Shown here piece after piece: positions 1 to 8,529 of a stretch of 64,000 nt of DNA. Origin of the DNA: Actinomycetota bacterium (GTDB taxonomy: Bacteria; Actinomycetota; Geothermincolia; Geothermincolales; RBG-13-55-18); NCBI GenBank assembly GCA_040757835.1, contig JBFLWJ010000011.1:1-64000 (forward strand), read 5' to 3'. A program made the translations under genes and the position numbers. The notes under the pieces were generated by a model, which was not told the DNA's origin, made no database searches, and saw nothing but the letters and a program-made list of their open reading frames with translations. Each line of letters starts with the position of its first letter. Positions within the stretch are counted from its first letter, which is position 1.

Positions 1-28
1 GGGCCACCTTGGCCTTGAAGACCGCTCC

Positions 29-1192
29 GTGGTTCCTCCTCGGTCTTCTGGTCATCTGCTCTGCTCCTTTCTTTCTTGGAGCAGTTTACCACCTAAGCGC
101 CTGTCCAGTTTTCCCCGGCCAGCTCTCAACTATCGTATTGAAGGAGAAGGTGGCGAGCCTTATCCAATAACGGAAGGCGAGGTCAAAATTCTTTTCCCAG
201 ATTATTATCTAAATATCTATCAAACGACACTTGAGAAAGGACAACCAACTGTACCAGGAATCATGTTGCAGAAGGGCAGAGAATTTACCACCATTGAGCT
301 TGTATTCGGTTCCAAAGTAGAATCAGCTACGATCAAGCATTATTACAACTTACCACCCATCAGGGGCGAGCATTTTTATATGACAGGGCTCATGTTCTTT
401 GGTAATGGTGCATTTGCTTATGGCGTAAATTCTTTCCTTGAGAAGGGTAATGCGAAGGTAACGGGCAAGGAAGTGATCGATGGCGCTGAATGTAGCCGCA
501 TTAAAGCGACAAGCAATATTCCCGAAGGGTCCGAAACCGAAATCATACTGGACGATTCATTGGCATTTCCTAAAAGAATAAAGGAGAAATCATTTGATGG
601 AACCCTGGTAACTTCAATATATAATCTCAAGGTCAATCCGATGCTTAGGATGGAGGATTTTAATATAGACATACCCAAGTTGTTTGAAATAGACTCCTCT
701 TCTTGTAAAGAGGAGTTCGTTGATTATGGGTGTATAGAGATAAGCCTAGACCAAGCAGAATCGCTAGCGGGTTTTAAACCAATTTGTCCTGAGATAAAAG
801 GGTATCAGTTACAAGGTGTGTATTGGACTGACCCTAAAGCATTGTATGGTTCCGATTCCGACAAAGACAATCCTGCTCTCTACAGTTACTATAAAGAATG
901 CTATCTTATCTACAGGAATACTAAGGGCAATAAACAAATCGAGATATGTGAGGGAAAAGAATACAACGGATATGATGATTCGGCAGGTGCTACAGGCCTT
1001 GTTTTAGAAGGTGATCCCATATCCACCTCATGTATAAATGAACAAGTGGAATCGTCGATAGGGACGATATATATCTCAACACATATCGGAACAATAAAGG
1101 CTGGTGCTAGAAAAGGTGACATAAAGATAAAGATTGCAGGCGATATTAAGAGGCAAGAGCTAGTAGAAGCATTGGATAACATGCTGGAATGA
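29..1192 (+). CDS. Exported protein with LolA/RseB-like domain, 5' end probably frameshifted
   Basis: I do not recognise a named gene. From about residue 33 the product reads like a LolA/RseB-type lipid-binding beta domain: alternating beta strands, then a stretch near residues 145-215 ending in 'VNPMLRMEDFNIDIP', the kind of ending this fold shows. The first ~32 residues are Ser/Pro/Arg-rich and look non-biological, and the GTG at 29 has no ribosome site. In the neighbouring frame, positions 3-110 encode a convincing membrane segment (WFLLGLLVICSAPFFLGAVY) that runs to a stop at 170. So either the real gene starts left of the window and shifts frame at about 70-125, or an upstream membrane protein ends here. 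GC is much lower than in the rest of the window. Function unknown; probably cell-envelope. Confidence 0.55.
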   Translation: MVPPRSSGHLLCSFLSWSSLPPKRLSSFPRPALNYRIEGEGGEPYPITEGEVKILFPDYYLNIYQTTLEKGQPTVPGIMLQKGREFTTIELVFGSKVESATIKHYYNLPPIRGEHFYMTGLMFFGNGAFAYGVNSFLEKGNAKVTGKEVIDGAECSRIKATSNIPEGSETEIILDDSLAFPKRIKEKSFDGTLVTSIYNLKVNPMLRMEDFNIDIPKLFEIDSSSCKEEFVDYGCIEISLDQAESLAGFKPICPEIKGYQLQGVYWTDPKALYGSDSDKDNPALYSYYKECYLIYRNTKGNKQIEICEGKEYNGYDDSAGATGLVLEGDPISTSCINEQVESSIGTIYISTHIGTIKAGARKGDIKIKIAGDIKRQELVEALDNMLE

Positions 1193-1219
1193 AGATGGCA
1201 AGCGACAAGAGAGGTAGAG

Positions 1220-2290
1220 ATGCTGAGTTCGAAAAGGCGGCTTCTTGTTGTAACCTACATGATATTCATTGTTCTGAATTTATTCATTGCTGGATGCCAA
1301 ACGGATGAAGACAATACGAGCGGAAATGTAATAGAGCCGGAAACATCCGACTATGTGTGGGAACAGGCTGACGGCCCCCCTGGTCAAATGATTTGTATGT
1401 CGGCATCCGATTCTGAACATGTCTGGGCAGCAATAGTCGTTGAGGGGCTGTACCGCTATATCTATTTCTTCGATGGTAAAGTGTGGGTGAAGCAAGCTGA
1501 CGTAGCCTTGGATGCAATGGATGCCATAAGCAATGAGTCGGTATGGGGCGTTGGATATGGGGATTACAACGGACCAGGAATATTCCACTTTGATGGCACA
1601 TCTTGGAACAAGCAAGAGAATCTATCGATTCGGGCTGATCACTTCACTGATGTAACAAGTGCAGATGAGGCAAATGTGTGGGTGACATACATTAATGAAG
1701 AATACAAAGGCGAGATCCAATACTTCGACGGAGAAGAATGGAGCGGACAATTTGTTGCCGACGGTTGGATTCTCAATATTTGCGCGGCGGATTCCAAACA
1801 TGTATGGGCGTCAGGAAGAGATGAAGAGGATAACGACATTATCTATTTCTTCGACGGGAAGAAATGGACGAATCAGGGAAGCGTTGATGGGATGTATGAT
1901 ATAAGTGACATATCCGCTGCAGATGCTAATCATGTATGGACGACAACCCCTACTGGAGTGTTCTTCTTTGATGGCAAGACGTGGTCCCAGGCGTTTCAAG
2001 AACAGACGATACAGATCCCGGGCCTGAGCGTTGAGGAATCGATGGTCAACATGAGTAGCGTATGTGCATTAGACGCAAGCCATGTCTGGTGTGTTGGCTT
2101 ATTTTATGTAGTATCGGACGACCCTGCTCGTGGCGCAGTTATGCGATTTGGGATCTTCTTCTTTAACGGAGAGACTTGGACAAGACAATATGAATCAGGG
2201 GAACAGATTGTAGATGTATTTGCAGTTGATGATGAGAATATATGGTGCTTTGGAGGAGATCTTCTATTGTTTGGGACGAAGGCTGAATAG
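1220..2290 (+). CDS. Lipoprotein with seven-fold propeller-like repeats
   Basis: The 356-residue product starts with a lipoprotein signal (KRR, hydrophobic core, lipobox LFIAGC, Cys near residue 26). The rest is a series of ~45-residue repeats, each with an 'HVWA'-like strand followed by 'FFDGKxW': about six good copies and a seventh partial one (IWCFGGDLLLF). This fits an extracytoplasmic beta-propeller of the BNR/YCF48 kind. The ATG follows a purine-rich site (agaggtagag). It lies 27 bp after the LolA-like gene on the same strand and shares its low GC, so the two may be co-transcribed and may have arrived together. No catalytic residues are apparent; a binding or surface role is inference. 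Confidence 0.7.
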   Translation: MLSSKRRLLVVTYMIFIVLNLFIAGCQTDEDNTSGNVIEPETSDYVWEQADGPPGQMICMSASDSEHVWAAIVVEGLYRYIYFFDGKVWVKQADVALDAMDAISNESVWGVGYGDYNGPGIFHFDGTSWNKQENLSIRADHFTDVTSADEANVWVTYINEEYKGEIQYFDGEEWSGQFVADGWILNICAADSKHVWASGRDEEDNDIIYFFDGKKWTNQGSVDGMYDISDISAADANHVWTTTPTGVFFFDGKTWSQAFQEQTIQIPGLSVEESMVNMSSVCALDASHVWCVGLFYVVSDDPARGAVMRFGIFFFNGETWTRQYESGEQIVDVFAVDDENIWCFGGDLLLFGTKAE

Positions 2291-2406
2291 GCCGAAAGCT
2301 AGAATAGTAAACGACCATCCTAAGTCAATGTAGTTAGCGCAACGATAAGTGAAAAGTCATCAGCTTGCCGGACAGTATTTGCACGGTCCTTTGTACATAT
2401 ATTTGT

Positions 2407-2793
2407 TCAGAAGGATTTCAGATAGTCCTCGACGGTTTTCTGATAGCGGGCTTCGCTCAGGCGGTAGGCCCCTTTTCCGGCAGGTGGCCATTCCCTGGAC
2501 GAGAGGAAGTCGTAGATCGCATCCCATTGTTTCATCCAGGTGGTGCTCACGCTGCTGGCCGCGGCTATCTCGTCGCGTATTCCGGGCGCGAAACGGAAGC
2601 GGCTGCCGCTTGCTTCGATGATGCCGGACCGCAGGCCGCGGTTGACCGTGCGCACGACCTGCTCCCGGCTGGGGATGGCATGGTTAACGGCGTCTGCCGC
2701 GCCGATCATCCCGCGCAGGTCCGTTCCCTCTTCATCGGTGGGGATGGCCCAGAACAGCCAGGCATCGTTCACGTCGAACCGCACCTCGGCCAT
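2407..2793 (-). CDS. Hypothetical protein, 128 aa
   Basis: An unrecognised soluble protein with no signal peptide or membrane segment. Charged N-terminus with several aromatic residues (DAWLFWAIPTDEEG), then a helical region that may be a small winged-helix-like module (SREQVVRTVNRGLRSGIIEASGSRF). I chose the ATG at 2793 because a GGGGGTT ribosome site precedes it and it starts one base after the stop of the flippase-like gene (TGATATG). A TTG three codons upstream is also open. The tight spacing suggests translation coupling with that upstream membrane-protein gene. Function unknown. Confidence 0.6.
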   Translation of the reverse strand: MAEVRFDVNDAWLFWAIPTDEEGTDLRGMIGAADAVNHAIPSREQVVRTVNRGLRSGIIEASGSRFRFAPGIRDEIAAASSVSTTWMKQWDAIYDFLSSREWPPAGKGAYRLSEARYQKTVEDYLKSF

Positions 2794-2794
2794 A

Positions 2795-3964
2795 TCAGGC
2801 AACCCCCCTCGAGGCGTCGCGCCGCTCCCGGCGGCGCTGCAGCCGCAGGGCGAGGTAGCAGCCGCCCCCCGCCGCGGTGCACAGCCAGAAACTGAAAAAG
2901 CGGTACCCCAGGATGGCCGTGGCCAGTATCTCGGGGCTGTAACCGTAGAGATACAGGGCCGCTCCCAGGGTCAACTCGAAGACACCCAACCCCGCCGGGG
3001 TGAGGGGCAGGCTGCCCACGATATCGGCGATGGTATAGCTCACGAGCAGGACGCCGGGATTGACCGGATGTCCGATGGCCAGGAAGACCACATACAGGCA
3101 GAGAAAGTCCATGAGCCAGAAACCCAGTCCGCAGGTGCCCGCACGCAGGAGGTTATCGCGGTTCCCGAAGATGGCGAGGAGGTAGCCGTTCAGGTCGGCC
3201 ACCCGCTCCTCCACCTCCTCTTCATCCACCTTGCGCAGCATGCGCAGGCGGTGGGCGGCACCCAGCAGTCTCCCCGCGATGCGGCGCACGGTCCCCGGTC
3301 GCCTTGCGACATAGACGCACAGGCAGGCAAAACCGGCGGCTCCCGCCGCGATGGATACGGCAGCTATGTTGTAAGCCGCGGGAAGGCGCCCGGAGGAGAG
3401 GGACATGAGCAATCCCGCCGCGAGCAGGACGACGAGGGCGGCGGAATATACTATGTAGGAGACACCCAGGGTCTTGATGGTGAGCCCCCGGGAGATCCCC
3501 TCGCGCCTCATCTCGTGGTAGTTCAGGTAGAACGTCCCCGCGTTGCCTCCGGGGACGACATGGCCGAAGGCGTAGGCGCTCATATAGATAAGGGACATGC
3601 GCGGAAAAGAGATACCGCCCCCTCCCATCCTCAGCACCTCGAAATACAGGCGGCAGATAAAGGCCATGGACAGGGTCTCGATGAGCAGCGCCACCGGTAT
3701 GAGCAGGAAATTGGAGCTCTTGACCACCTCCAGCATCTCCTGGTCTCCGATGAACTTCGGCACCAGGTAATACAGGCCCACCCCGAGCCACAGCAGGACG
3801 AAGATATTGCCCGCCATGCGCCATCCGTTATGCCGCGGCGCGGCGTCCGTTGTGCCGCCGCGGGCCTCTTTTCCCGGCAGCGCGTCGATATCCTGGCTTA
3901 TCCCGGCCTCTTCACTCATCCCATGGCCACCGTTCATCCGTGGTCCGGCGATTCCCATCCCCAA
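2795..3964 (-). CDS. Lysylphosphatidylglycerol synthase TM-region / flippase-like membrane protein
   Basis: A polytopic membrane protein of about 389 residues with roughly eight hydrophobic segments, matching the LPG_synthase_TM (UPF0104, AglD/YbhN-like) family. Family marks visible are the pattern around residue 145 (GGNAGTFYLNYHEMRREG) and the C-terminal 'LPLTPAGLGVFELTLGA', which is the usual P-x-P-x-G-x-G-x-x-E block. These proteins act in the inner membrane in lipid or polyprenyl-sugar translocation or modification. There is no soluble aminoacyl-transferase domain, so it is not a full MprF. Several in-frame Met codons lie in the first 16 residues and none has a strong ribosome site, so the start is uncertain. 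Divergent from the phospholipid synthase-like gene at 4046. Confidence 0.8.
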   Translation of the reverse strand: MGMGIAGPRMNGGHGMSEEAGISQDIDALPGKEARGGTTDAAPRHNGWRMAGNIFVLLWLGVGLYYLVPKFIGDQEMLEVVKSSNFLLIPVALLIETLSMAFICRLYFEVLRMGGGGISFPRMSLIYMSAYAFGHVVPGGNAGTFYLNYHEMRREGISRGLTIKTLGVSYIVYSAALVVLLAAGLLMSLSSGRLPAAYNIAAVSIAAGAAGFACLCVYVARRPGTVRRIAGRLLGAAHRLRMLRKVDEEEVEERVADLNGYLLAIFGNRDNLLRAGTCGLGFWLMDFLCLYVVFLAIGHPVNPGVLLVSYTIADIVGSLPLTPAGLGVFELTLGAALYLYGYSPEILATAILGYRFFSFWLCTAAGGGCYLALRLQRRRERRDASRGVA

Positions 3965-3984
3965 AAAAGCAGGCGGTAACGATC

Positions 3985-4038
3985 ATTCTACCCCTATTCC
4001 CCTACCTCCCGCAGACAAGGTGGCGGATGGGGTAGAAT
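3985..4038. promoter_or_regulatory. Symmetric divergent promoter region with 10-bp inverted repeat
   Basis: A perfect inverted repeat, ATTCTACCCC (3985-3994) and GGGGTAGAAT (4029-4038), sits between the two divergent genes. Each arm contains TAGAAT, a good -10 hexamer, read outward on its own strand. On the + strand the -10 ends 7 bp before the ATG at 4046, so that transcript would be nearly leaderless. No convincing -35 box on either side. Confidence 0.35.
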
Positions 4039-4045
4039 AACAACC

Positions 4046-4588
4046 ATGAAAGGAGAGGGCGGCAACTGGGCGGTCGAGAACGCCAAGGTCATAGCGGATA
4101 TGTTGACCGGGGTGCGTTTCTTCGTGGCCCTGCTCATCGTGGTCTGCGCCGTCGCGGGCGATCCCGGGCTGCTTCCCCTGGTGGTCTGCCTGACCCTGAT
4201 CGGATGGACCACCGATGTCCTCGACGGCAAGATGGCGCGCATGGATGCAAGCGGCAGGAAGACCTGGATCGGCGACCTCGACTTCGCCACGGACCTGACA
4301 TTGATATACTCGGGCCTCCTCTACTTCATCACCGCGCAATACCTTCCCTTCTGGCCGTTCTTCTTCTACATGATCTATGCCGCCGTCACCGGGTTCATCT
4401 GGACCAAGAAGTCGGTGATGATGGCCATCGCCGCCCCCATCGCCGCCGTGCCCATCATCTTTTCCTTCGTCCATTATCCCTTGTGGGGATGGGTCTTCAT
4501 CGGTTGGATAGCCGTGGACCTGCTCATCAACTGGTCCGACTTCACGGCGGAGATAGACGAGTTCATCGGCGATGTCGAGAAGGACTAG
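4046..4588 (+). CDS. CDP-alcohol phosphatidyltransferase family protein
   Basis: An integral membrane enzyme of 180 residues that should exchange CMP on a CDP-lipid for an alcohol head group. The catalytic block is at residues ~53-80: D-x-x-D-G-x-x-A-R followed by 'GDLDFATD'. The two downstream Asp are spaced one residue further from the AR than in the textbook motif, and the Gly two further, so the active site is slightly irregular. Five or so membrane segments follow. There is no clear SD; a TAGAAT box 7 bp upstream suggests leaderless initiation. The head group cannot be told from sequence; PgsA-like or archaetidyl/inositol-type are possible. Followed 39 bp later by cysE. Confidence 0.75.
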   Translation: MKGEGGNWAVENAKVIADMLTGVRFFVALLIVVCAVAGDPGLLPLVVCLTLIGWTTDVLDGKMARMDASGRKTWIGDLDFATDLTLIYSGLLYFITAQYLPFWPFFFYMIYAAVTGFIWTKKSVMMAIAAPIAAVPIIFSFVHYPLWGWVFIGWIAVDLLINWSDFTAEIDEFIGDVEKD

Positions 4589-4627
4589 GGCGGCAGGCCG
4601 CGGTCAGCGAGAGGAAAAGGAGGCAGC

Positions 4628-5389
4628 TTGTTCGAGCACGTGAAGGACGATATAGCGGCGGTGCGCGACCGCGACCCCGCCGCCCGCAATACCATGGAGA
4701 TAGTCCTGGCCTATCCCGGGCTGCACGCCCTGTGGATGCACCGCGTGGCCCACTGGCTGTGGGAAAAGGGTGTCCCGGTCCTGCCCCGCGTCATCTCCCA
4801 CCTGAGCCGCCTGCTCACGGGGATCGAGATCCACCCCGGGGCCAGGTTCGGCAAGGGGGTCTTCATCGACCACGGCATGGGCGTGGTCATCGGCGAGACC
4901 TCCGAGATCGGAGACTACGTCACCCTCTACCAGGGCGTCACCCTGGGGGGGACCGGCAAGGAGAAGGGCAAGCGCCACCCCACCATCGGCAGGAACGTGG
5001 TCATCGCCGCGGGCGCCAAGGTGCTGGGCCCCATCACCGTGGGGGACGACTCCAAGGTAGGCGCGGGGGCGGTGGTCATCCGTGACGTGCCTCCCCGCTG
5101 CACCGTGGTGGGCATCCCGGGCCGCGTGGTCATGCAGGAGGGCGAGCCGGTGGTGGACCTGCACCACGAGGCCATTCCCGACCCGGTCATGGACCGCATC
5201 GAGGCCCTGGACGCACTCATCCAGAAGCTGGAGGACCGCCTCCTCAGCACCCAGTTCGAGCTGGAGATAACCGAAAACAAACTGCGGCGCGCCGAGGACG
5301 AGCTGCACCGGGTGGAGAAGCGCATCGAGTTCATACCCGAAGGCACTGCGGAGGAAACGGGCGGACCTGACGAAGGGGGCGCGCCGTGA
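4628..5389 (+). CDS. cysE: Serine O-acetyltransferase
   Basis: Transfers acetyl from acetyl-CoA to serine, the first step of cysteine synthesis. The N-terminal helical part and left-handed hexapeptide helix are typical of CysE: '[19 protein letters not shown]', '[12 protein letters not shown]', '[12 protein letters not shown]' and the 'RHPTIG'-like loop (here KRHPTIG). Unlike short SATs it carries a C-terminal heptad-rich tail of about 50 residues (~195-240) predicted to form a coiled coil, followed by an acidic Gly-rich end. The start is TTG at 4628, 2-3 bases after a strong AAAAGGAGG site. The stop overlaps the GTG start of cysS (GTGA), the classic firmicute/actinobacterial cysE-cysS arrangement. 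Confidence 0.93.
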   Translation: MFEHVKDDIAAVRDRDPAARNTMEIVLAYPGLHALWMHRVAHWLWEKGVPVLPRVISHLSRLLTGIEIHPGARFGKGVFIDHGMGVVIGETSEIGDYVTLYQGVTLGGTGKEKGKRHPTIGRNVVIAAGAKVLGPITVGDDSKVGAGAVVIRDVPPRCTVVGIPGRVVMQEGEPVVDLHHEAIPDPVMDRIEALDALIQKLEDRLLSTQFELEITENKLRRAEDELHRVEKRIEFIPEGTAEETGGPDEGGAP

Positions 5390-6885
5390 GCCTGGCCGTC
5401 TACAACACCATGAGCCGCCGCAAGGAAGAGTTCCAGCCCCGCGAGGAGGGCAAGGTCTCCATGTACGTGTGCGGCCCCACCGTGTACAACTTCATCCACG
5501 TGGGCAACGGCCGGGCCTACCTGGTCTTCGACGTCATCCGGCGCTACCTCGCCTACAAGGGTTACGAGGTGCGGTACGTGCAGAACTTCACCGACGTGGA
5601 CGACAAGATAATCAACCGCGCCCGCGAGGAGGGCAAGGCGCCGGAAGAGATAGCCCGCCTCTACGAGCAGGCCTTCCTGGAGGACATGCGGGCCCTGGGC
5701 GTGCGGCACCCCGACATCACCCCCCGCGCCACCGAGACCATCCCCGCCATGCTGGAGATGATCAAGGGGCTGGTGGACAAGGGCTACGCCTATGCAGTGG
5801 ACGGCGACGTCTATTTCCGCGTGGAGAGCTTCCCGGCCTACGGCAAGCTCTCGGGACGCACCCTGGAGGACATGCGAGCGGGCGAGAGGGTGGAGGTGGA
5901 CGAAAGGAAGGAACACCCCATGGACTTCGCCCTGTGGAAGGCGTCCAAGCCCGGCGAGCCCGCTTGGGACTCGCCCTGGGGCAAGGGGCGCCCGGGGTGG
6001 CACATCGAGTGCTCGGCCATGTCCCTCGGCTACCTGGGTATGGGTTTCGACATCCACGGCGGCGGGCAGGACCTCGTCTTCCCCCACCATGAGAACGAGA
6101 TCGCCCAGTCCGAGGCCTACTCCGGGACGGCGCCCTTCGTGCGCTACTGGCTGCACAACGGTTTCGTCAATATCCAGGAGGAGAAGATGTCCAAGTCCCT
6201 GGGCAACATCGTCCTGGTGCGGGAGATCCTCAAGAGATACCCGGCGGACGCGGTCAGGCTCCTGGCCCTGCAGACTCATTACCGCAGCCCCATCGACTTC
6301 GGGCCCGACGCCCTGGACGAGGCGCGCCGCGCCCACGAGCGCCTGGAGAACTGCCTCTTCGCCCTGGACGCTTTCCTCGCCAGGCCTTTCGGGAGGACGG
6401 CGCCCCAGCGCACCCAGCGGGAGGTGGAGCTCTCCGACTCCTTCTTCGACTTCGAGCGGCGTTTCGAGGAGGCCATGGACGACGACTTCAACACCGCCCG
6501 CGCCCTGGGCGTGATCTTCGAGCTGACCAAGGAGCTCAACACTTACCTGAACGAGCAGGAGGCTTACCAGACCCCGGCCGCCCCCATGGTCGCCAGCCAC
6601 GGACGGGACACGCTGCTCAAGCTCTGCCACACCCTGGGGCTGTTCTCCCCCGATGCGGCACCGGACGAGGTCTGCGAGACGGAGGCGGCGGCGGAGGGCA
6701 CGGCCGGCGGCATGCCCACGGCGGATGCCCTGGTGGAGCTGCTCCTGGAGGTGAGGACCGTGGCCCGGGACAACAGGCAGTTCGAGACCGCCGACCTCAT
6801 CCGCGCCCGCTTGCGCGAGCTGGGGATACGCGTGGACGACCTGCGCGAGGGCCAGCGCTGGAAGTTCGTGGGACCCCCAGAATGA
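5386..6885 (+). CDS. cysS: Cysteinyl-tRNA synthetase
   Basis: Class I aminoacyl-tRNA synthetase of 499 residues that charges tRNA-Cys in the cytoplasm. The zinc Cys of the N-terminus (C29 in [10 protein letters not shown]), the HIGH-equivalent 'IHVGNGR' at 37-43, the 'WHIECSAM' zinc/cysteine-binding block and '[10 protein letters not shown]' near 265-275 are all present, so the enzyme should be active. The C-terminal anticodon-stem domain is complete and ends in the usual R-x-x-L-R-E-x-G-I pattern. Starts with GTG overlapping the cysE stop by four bases, hence translationally coupled. The Mini-III RNase gene (mrnC) that often lies between cysS and rlmB in Bacillus is not here. Confidence 0.96.
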   Translation: MSLAVYNTMSRRKEEFQPREEGKVSMYVCGPTVYNFIHVGNGRAYLVFDVIRRYLAYKGYEVRYVQNFTDVDDKIINRAREEGKAPEEIARLYEQAFLEDMRALGVRHPDITPRATETIPAMLEMIKGLVDKGYAYAVDGDVYFRVESFPAYGKLSGRTLEDMRAGERVEVDERKEHPMDFALWKASKPGEPAWDSPWGKGRPGWHIECSAMSLGYLGMGFDIHGGGQDLVFPHHENEIAQSEAYSGTAPFVRYWLHNGFVNIQEEKMSKSLGNIVLVREILKRYPADAVRLLALQTHYRSPIDFGPDALDEARRAHERLENCLFALDAFLARPFGRTAPQRTQREVELSDSFFDFERRFEEAMDDDFNTARALGVIFELTKELNTYLNEQEAYQTPAAPMVASHGRDTLLKLCHTLGLFSPDAAPDEVCETEAAAEGTAGGMPTADALVELLLEVRTVARDNRQFETADLIRARLRELGIRVDDLREGQRWKFVGPPE

Positions 6886-6947
6886 ACCTGCCGCCGGTGG
6901 CATTTCCGCCGATCATCCGCGATAAGAAATGGAGGAGTTGAGAGCCT

Positions 6948-7688
6948 TTGAGATATGAACAGGTGGAGGGAAGGCGCGCCGTCTTGGAGGCCTTGCGCGG
7001 CGACCGCGAGGTCTACGAGCTGCTGCTGGCCGAGGGCATGCAGCCGAACCGGGTATTGGAGGACATCCAGGCGGCGGCGCGGCAGCGGCGCCTGGCGGTG
7101 AGCTACCTGCCGCGCCGCGAGATCGAGCGCCTGGCCATATCCGAAAGCCACCAGGGGGTCATCCTCAGGGTGGAGCCCTACCGTTACGCCAGTTTCAAGC
7201 ATGTCTACCAATCCCTGGAGGGGAAAGAGGAACCTTTCGTGGTCCTCCTGGACAGCGTAACCGACCCCCGCAACGTGGGGAGCGTGGCCAGGACCTGCGA
7301 GGCGGCGGGGGTGGACGCTCTACTGCTGCCGCGCAGCCGCTCCGCCCCGGTCACCCCCGCGGTCTTCCATTCCTCGTCCGGTGCGGTGGAGAACCTGGCC
7401 ATCGCCACCGTGCCCAACCTGGTCAGCGTGATGAAGGAGTTGAAAAAACTGGGCATGTGGGTGGTGGGCGCCGACGTGCGGGCCGAGAAGACCTGCTTCG
7501 AGTCCGACCTCACCGGACCCCTCGCCCTGGTCATGGGCTCGGAGGGGGAGGGATTGCACCGCCTGTCCCGCGAGACCTGCGACATACTGGTGAACATACC
7601 CATGTTCGGGAAGGTGTCTTCCCTCAACGTCTCCGTCGCGGCGGGGATCATCGTCTACGAGGCCTTGCGCCAGAGGAAGGGGCTATGA
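6948..7688 (+). CDS. rlmB: 23S rRNA (guanosine-2'-O)-methyltransferase RlmB, SpoU/TrmH family
   Basis: A 246-residue SPOUT methyltransferase with the N-terminal SpoU substrate-binding domain ('VEGRRAVLEALRG', residues 4-16) and the knotted catalytic domain. Motif 1 is 'LLDSVTDPRNVGSVARTCEA' (~98-117), motif 2 'ALVMGSEGEGLHRL' and motif 3 'IPMFGKVSSLNVSVAAGI', all intact. The family methylates the ribose of a 23S rRNA guanosine (G2251 in E. coli) using SAM. Start is TTG at 6948, preceded by GGAGG about 12 bases upstream. The stop overlaps the next gene by ATGA, so it belongs to the cysE-cysS-rlmB-yacP transcription unit. Confidence 0.92.
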   Translation: MRYEQVEGRRAVLEALRGDREVYELLLAEGMQPNRVLEDIQAAARQRRLAVSYLPRREIERLAISESHQGVILRVEPYRYASFKHVYQSLEGKEEPFVVLLDSVTDPRNVGSVARTCEAAGVDALLLPRSRSAPVTPAVFHSSSGAVENLAIATVPNLVSVMKELKKLGMWVVGADVRAEKTCFESDLTGPLALVMGSEGEGLHRLSRETCDILVNIPMFGKVSSLNVSVAAGIIVYEALRQRKGL

Positions 7689-8194
7689 AGGCGCTGCTGG
7701 TGGACGGGTACAACCTCATCTACGCCCACCCCCGGCTGGCGGACGCCATGCGGCACGACCAGGAGAAAGCGCGGCAAGACCTGGTGCGGGAGCTGTCATC
7801 CCTGGCCAACCCCGGCCGTTATGACCTGGTGGTGGTGGTCTTCGACGCTGCCGGGTCGGACCAGGCCGAGCCGGTGGCGCAGCGCAGCGAGGGGATGACG
7901 GTGGTCTTCACCCGCCGGCGCCAGTCCGCCGACGCCTTCATCGAGGGCCTGGCGAGGCGCCTGCTGCCGGGAAACGAGGTGGTGGTGGCCAGCTCCGACC
8001 GCATGCTGGCGAACCTGGTGGGCGGTTTCGGGGCACGCGTGGTGGAGGGGCCGGCTCTGCTGGAGGCGGCGGGAGAAGCACGCCAGGACACCCGCGAGGA
8101 GCTGCGGAGGAGGGCGGGGAGCGGCCGCTCCCCCCTGGAGGAGCGCATAAGCGACGAGGTGCGCCGCCTCCTCGACGAGATGCGCTACCGTTAA
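7685..8194 (+). CDS. yacP: NYN-domain (YacP-like) PIN-fold RNase
   Basis: A 169-residue protein of the YacP/NYN family (PIN-like fold). The expected acidic residues are in place: 'LLVDGYNLIYAHP' at the N-terminus (Asp7, Asn10), 'VVFDAAG' in the middle, 'SADAFIEGLARR' and 'VVASSDRMLAN' for the metal site. Family members are thought to act in RNA decay or rRNA maturation near the ribosome. ATG overlaps the rlmB stop (ATGA). The C-terminal 35 residues are charged and helical. It is the last gene of the operon; the next 230 bp hold repeats and the tRNA. Confidence 0.87.
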   Translation: MKALLVDGYNLIYAHPRLADAMRHDQEKARQDLVRELSSLANPGRYDLVVVVFDAAGSDQAEPVAQRSEGMTVVFTRRRQSADAFIEGLARRLLPGNEVVVASSDRMLANLVGGFGARVVEGPALLEAAGEARQDTREELRRRAGSGRSPLEERISDEVRRLLDEMRYR

Positions 8195-8210
8195 AGGGTC
8201 TCGTTTTTGG

Positions 8211-8384
8211 AAAAAGTGGGGTCGTGTCTTCAGAATTCAATTTCTTCGCAGGCAGGCGGGAAGACCGGCCGTCTCCTGAAACGGAATTCGTGAAGACACT
8301 CGTGAATGAAAAAGTGGGGTCGTGTCTTCAGAATTCAATTTCCTCGCGCCGTATCCGAGATTGCGCAACAGGCTCCTGACCCCA
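8211..8384. repeat. Repeat cluster: 34-bp direct repeat with inverted copy and GGGGTCAG-type end
   Basis: A 34-bp sequence beginning AAAAAGTGGGGTCGTGTC occurs at 8211-8244 and again, identically, at 8309-8342. Between them, 8282-8298 (GGAATTCGTGAAGACAC) is nearly the reverse complement of its middle part. The cluster ends with a 40-bp block (8345-8384, ending CTCCTGACCCCA) that recurs identically at 9652-9691. This is mobile-repeat debris related in its ends to the larger palindromic elements further on. The whole gap from yacP to the tRNA (8195-8423) contains no supported gene. Confidence 0.7.
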
Positions 8385-8409
8385 CCTACGGGGAACAGAA
8401 CGAGCGTAA

Positions 8410-8415
8410 TATAAT
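8410..8415 (+). promoter_or_regulatory. -10 box of the tRNA-Thr gene
   Basis: TATAAT ends 8 bp before the first base of the mature tRNA, the expected place for a start within or just before the tRNA. The -35 region (about 8387-8392) is not recognisable, because the repeat block reaches almost to this point. Confidence 0.4.
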
Positions 8416-8423
8416 AGAAACGA

Positions 8424-8498
8424 GCCGGTGTAGCTCAATGGTAGAGCACCCGCCTTGTAAGCGGACGGTTGGAGGTTCGATTCCTCTCACCGGCTCCA
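8424..8498 (+). tRNA. tRNA-Thr (anticodon TGT)
   Basis: Complete cloverleaf: acceptor stem GCCGGTG (8424-8430) pairs with CACCGGC (8488-8494), discriminator T, encoded CCA at 8496-8498. The D loop contains AGCTCAATGGTAGAGC, the T arm GGAGGTTCGATTCCTC, and the anticodon loop is CTTGTAA, giving anticodon TGT (reads ACA and other ACN threonine codons). No terminator with a T-run is visible before the convergent gene at 8530. Confidence 0.97.
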
Positions 8499-8529
8499 TT
8501 CTGTAAGTCCGCCCATGGCAGCCCATCTC

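Noticed and set aside
2540..3979. 479-codon plus-strand frame over the flippase-like gene
   Set aside because: Antisense to a clear membrane-protein gene; its composition (Gln/Gly/His-rich) is typical of antisense translation.
4927..6903. 658-codon open frame antisense to cysE/cysS
   Set aside because: It mirrors the codon pattern of the sense genes in high-GC DNA, has a Val/Gly/Leu/His-rich composition and no ribosome site.
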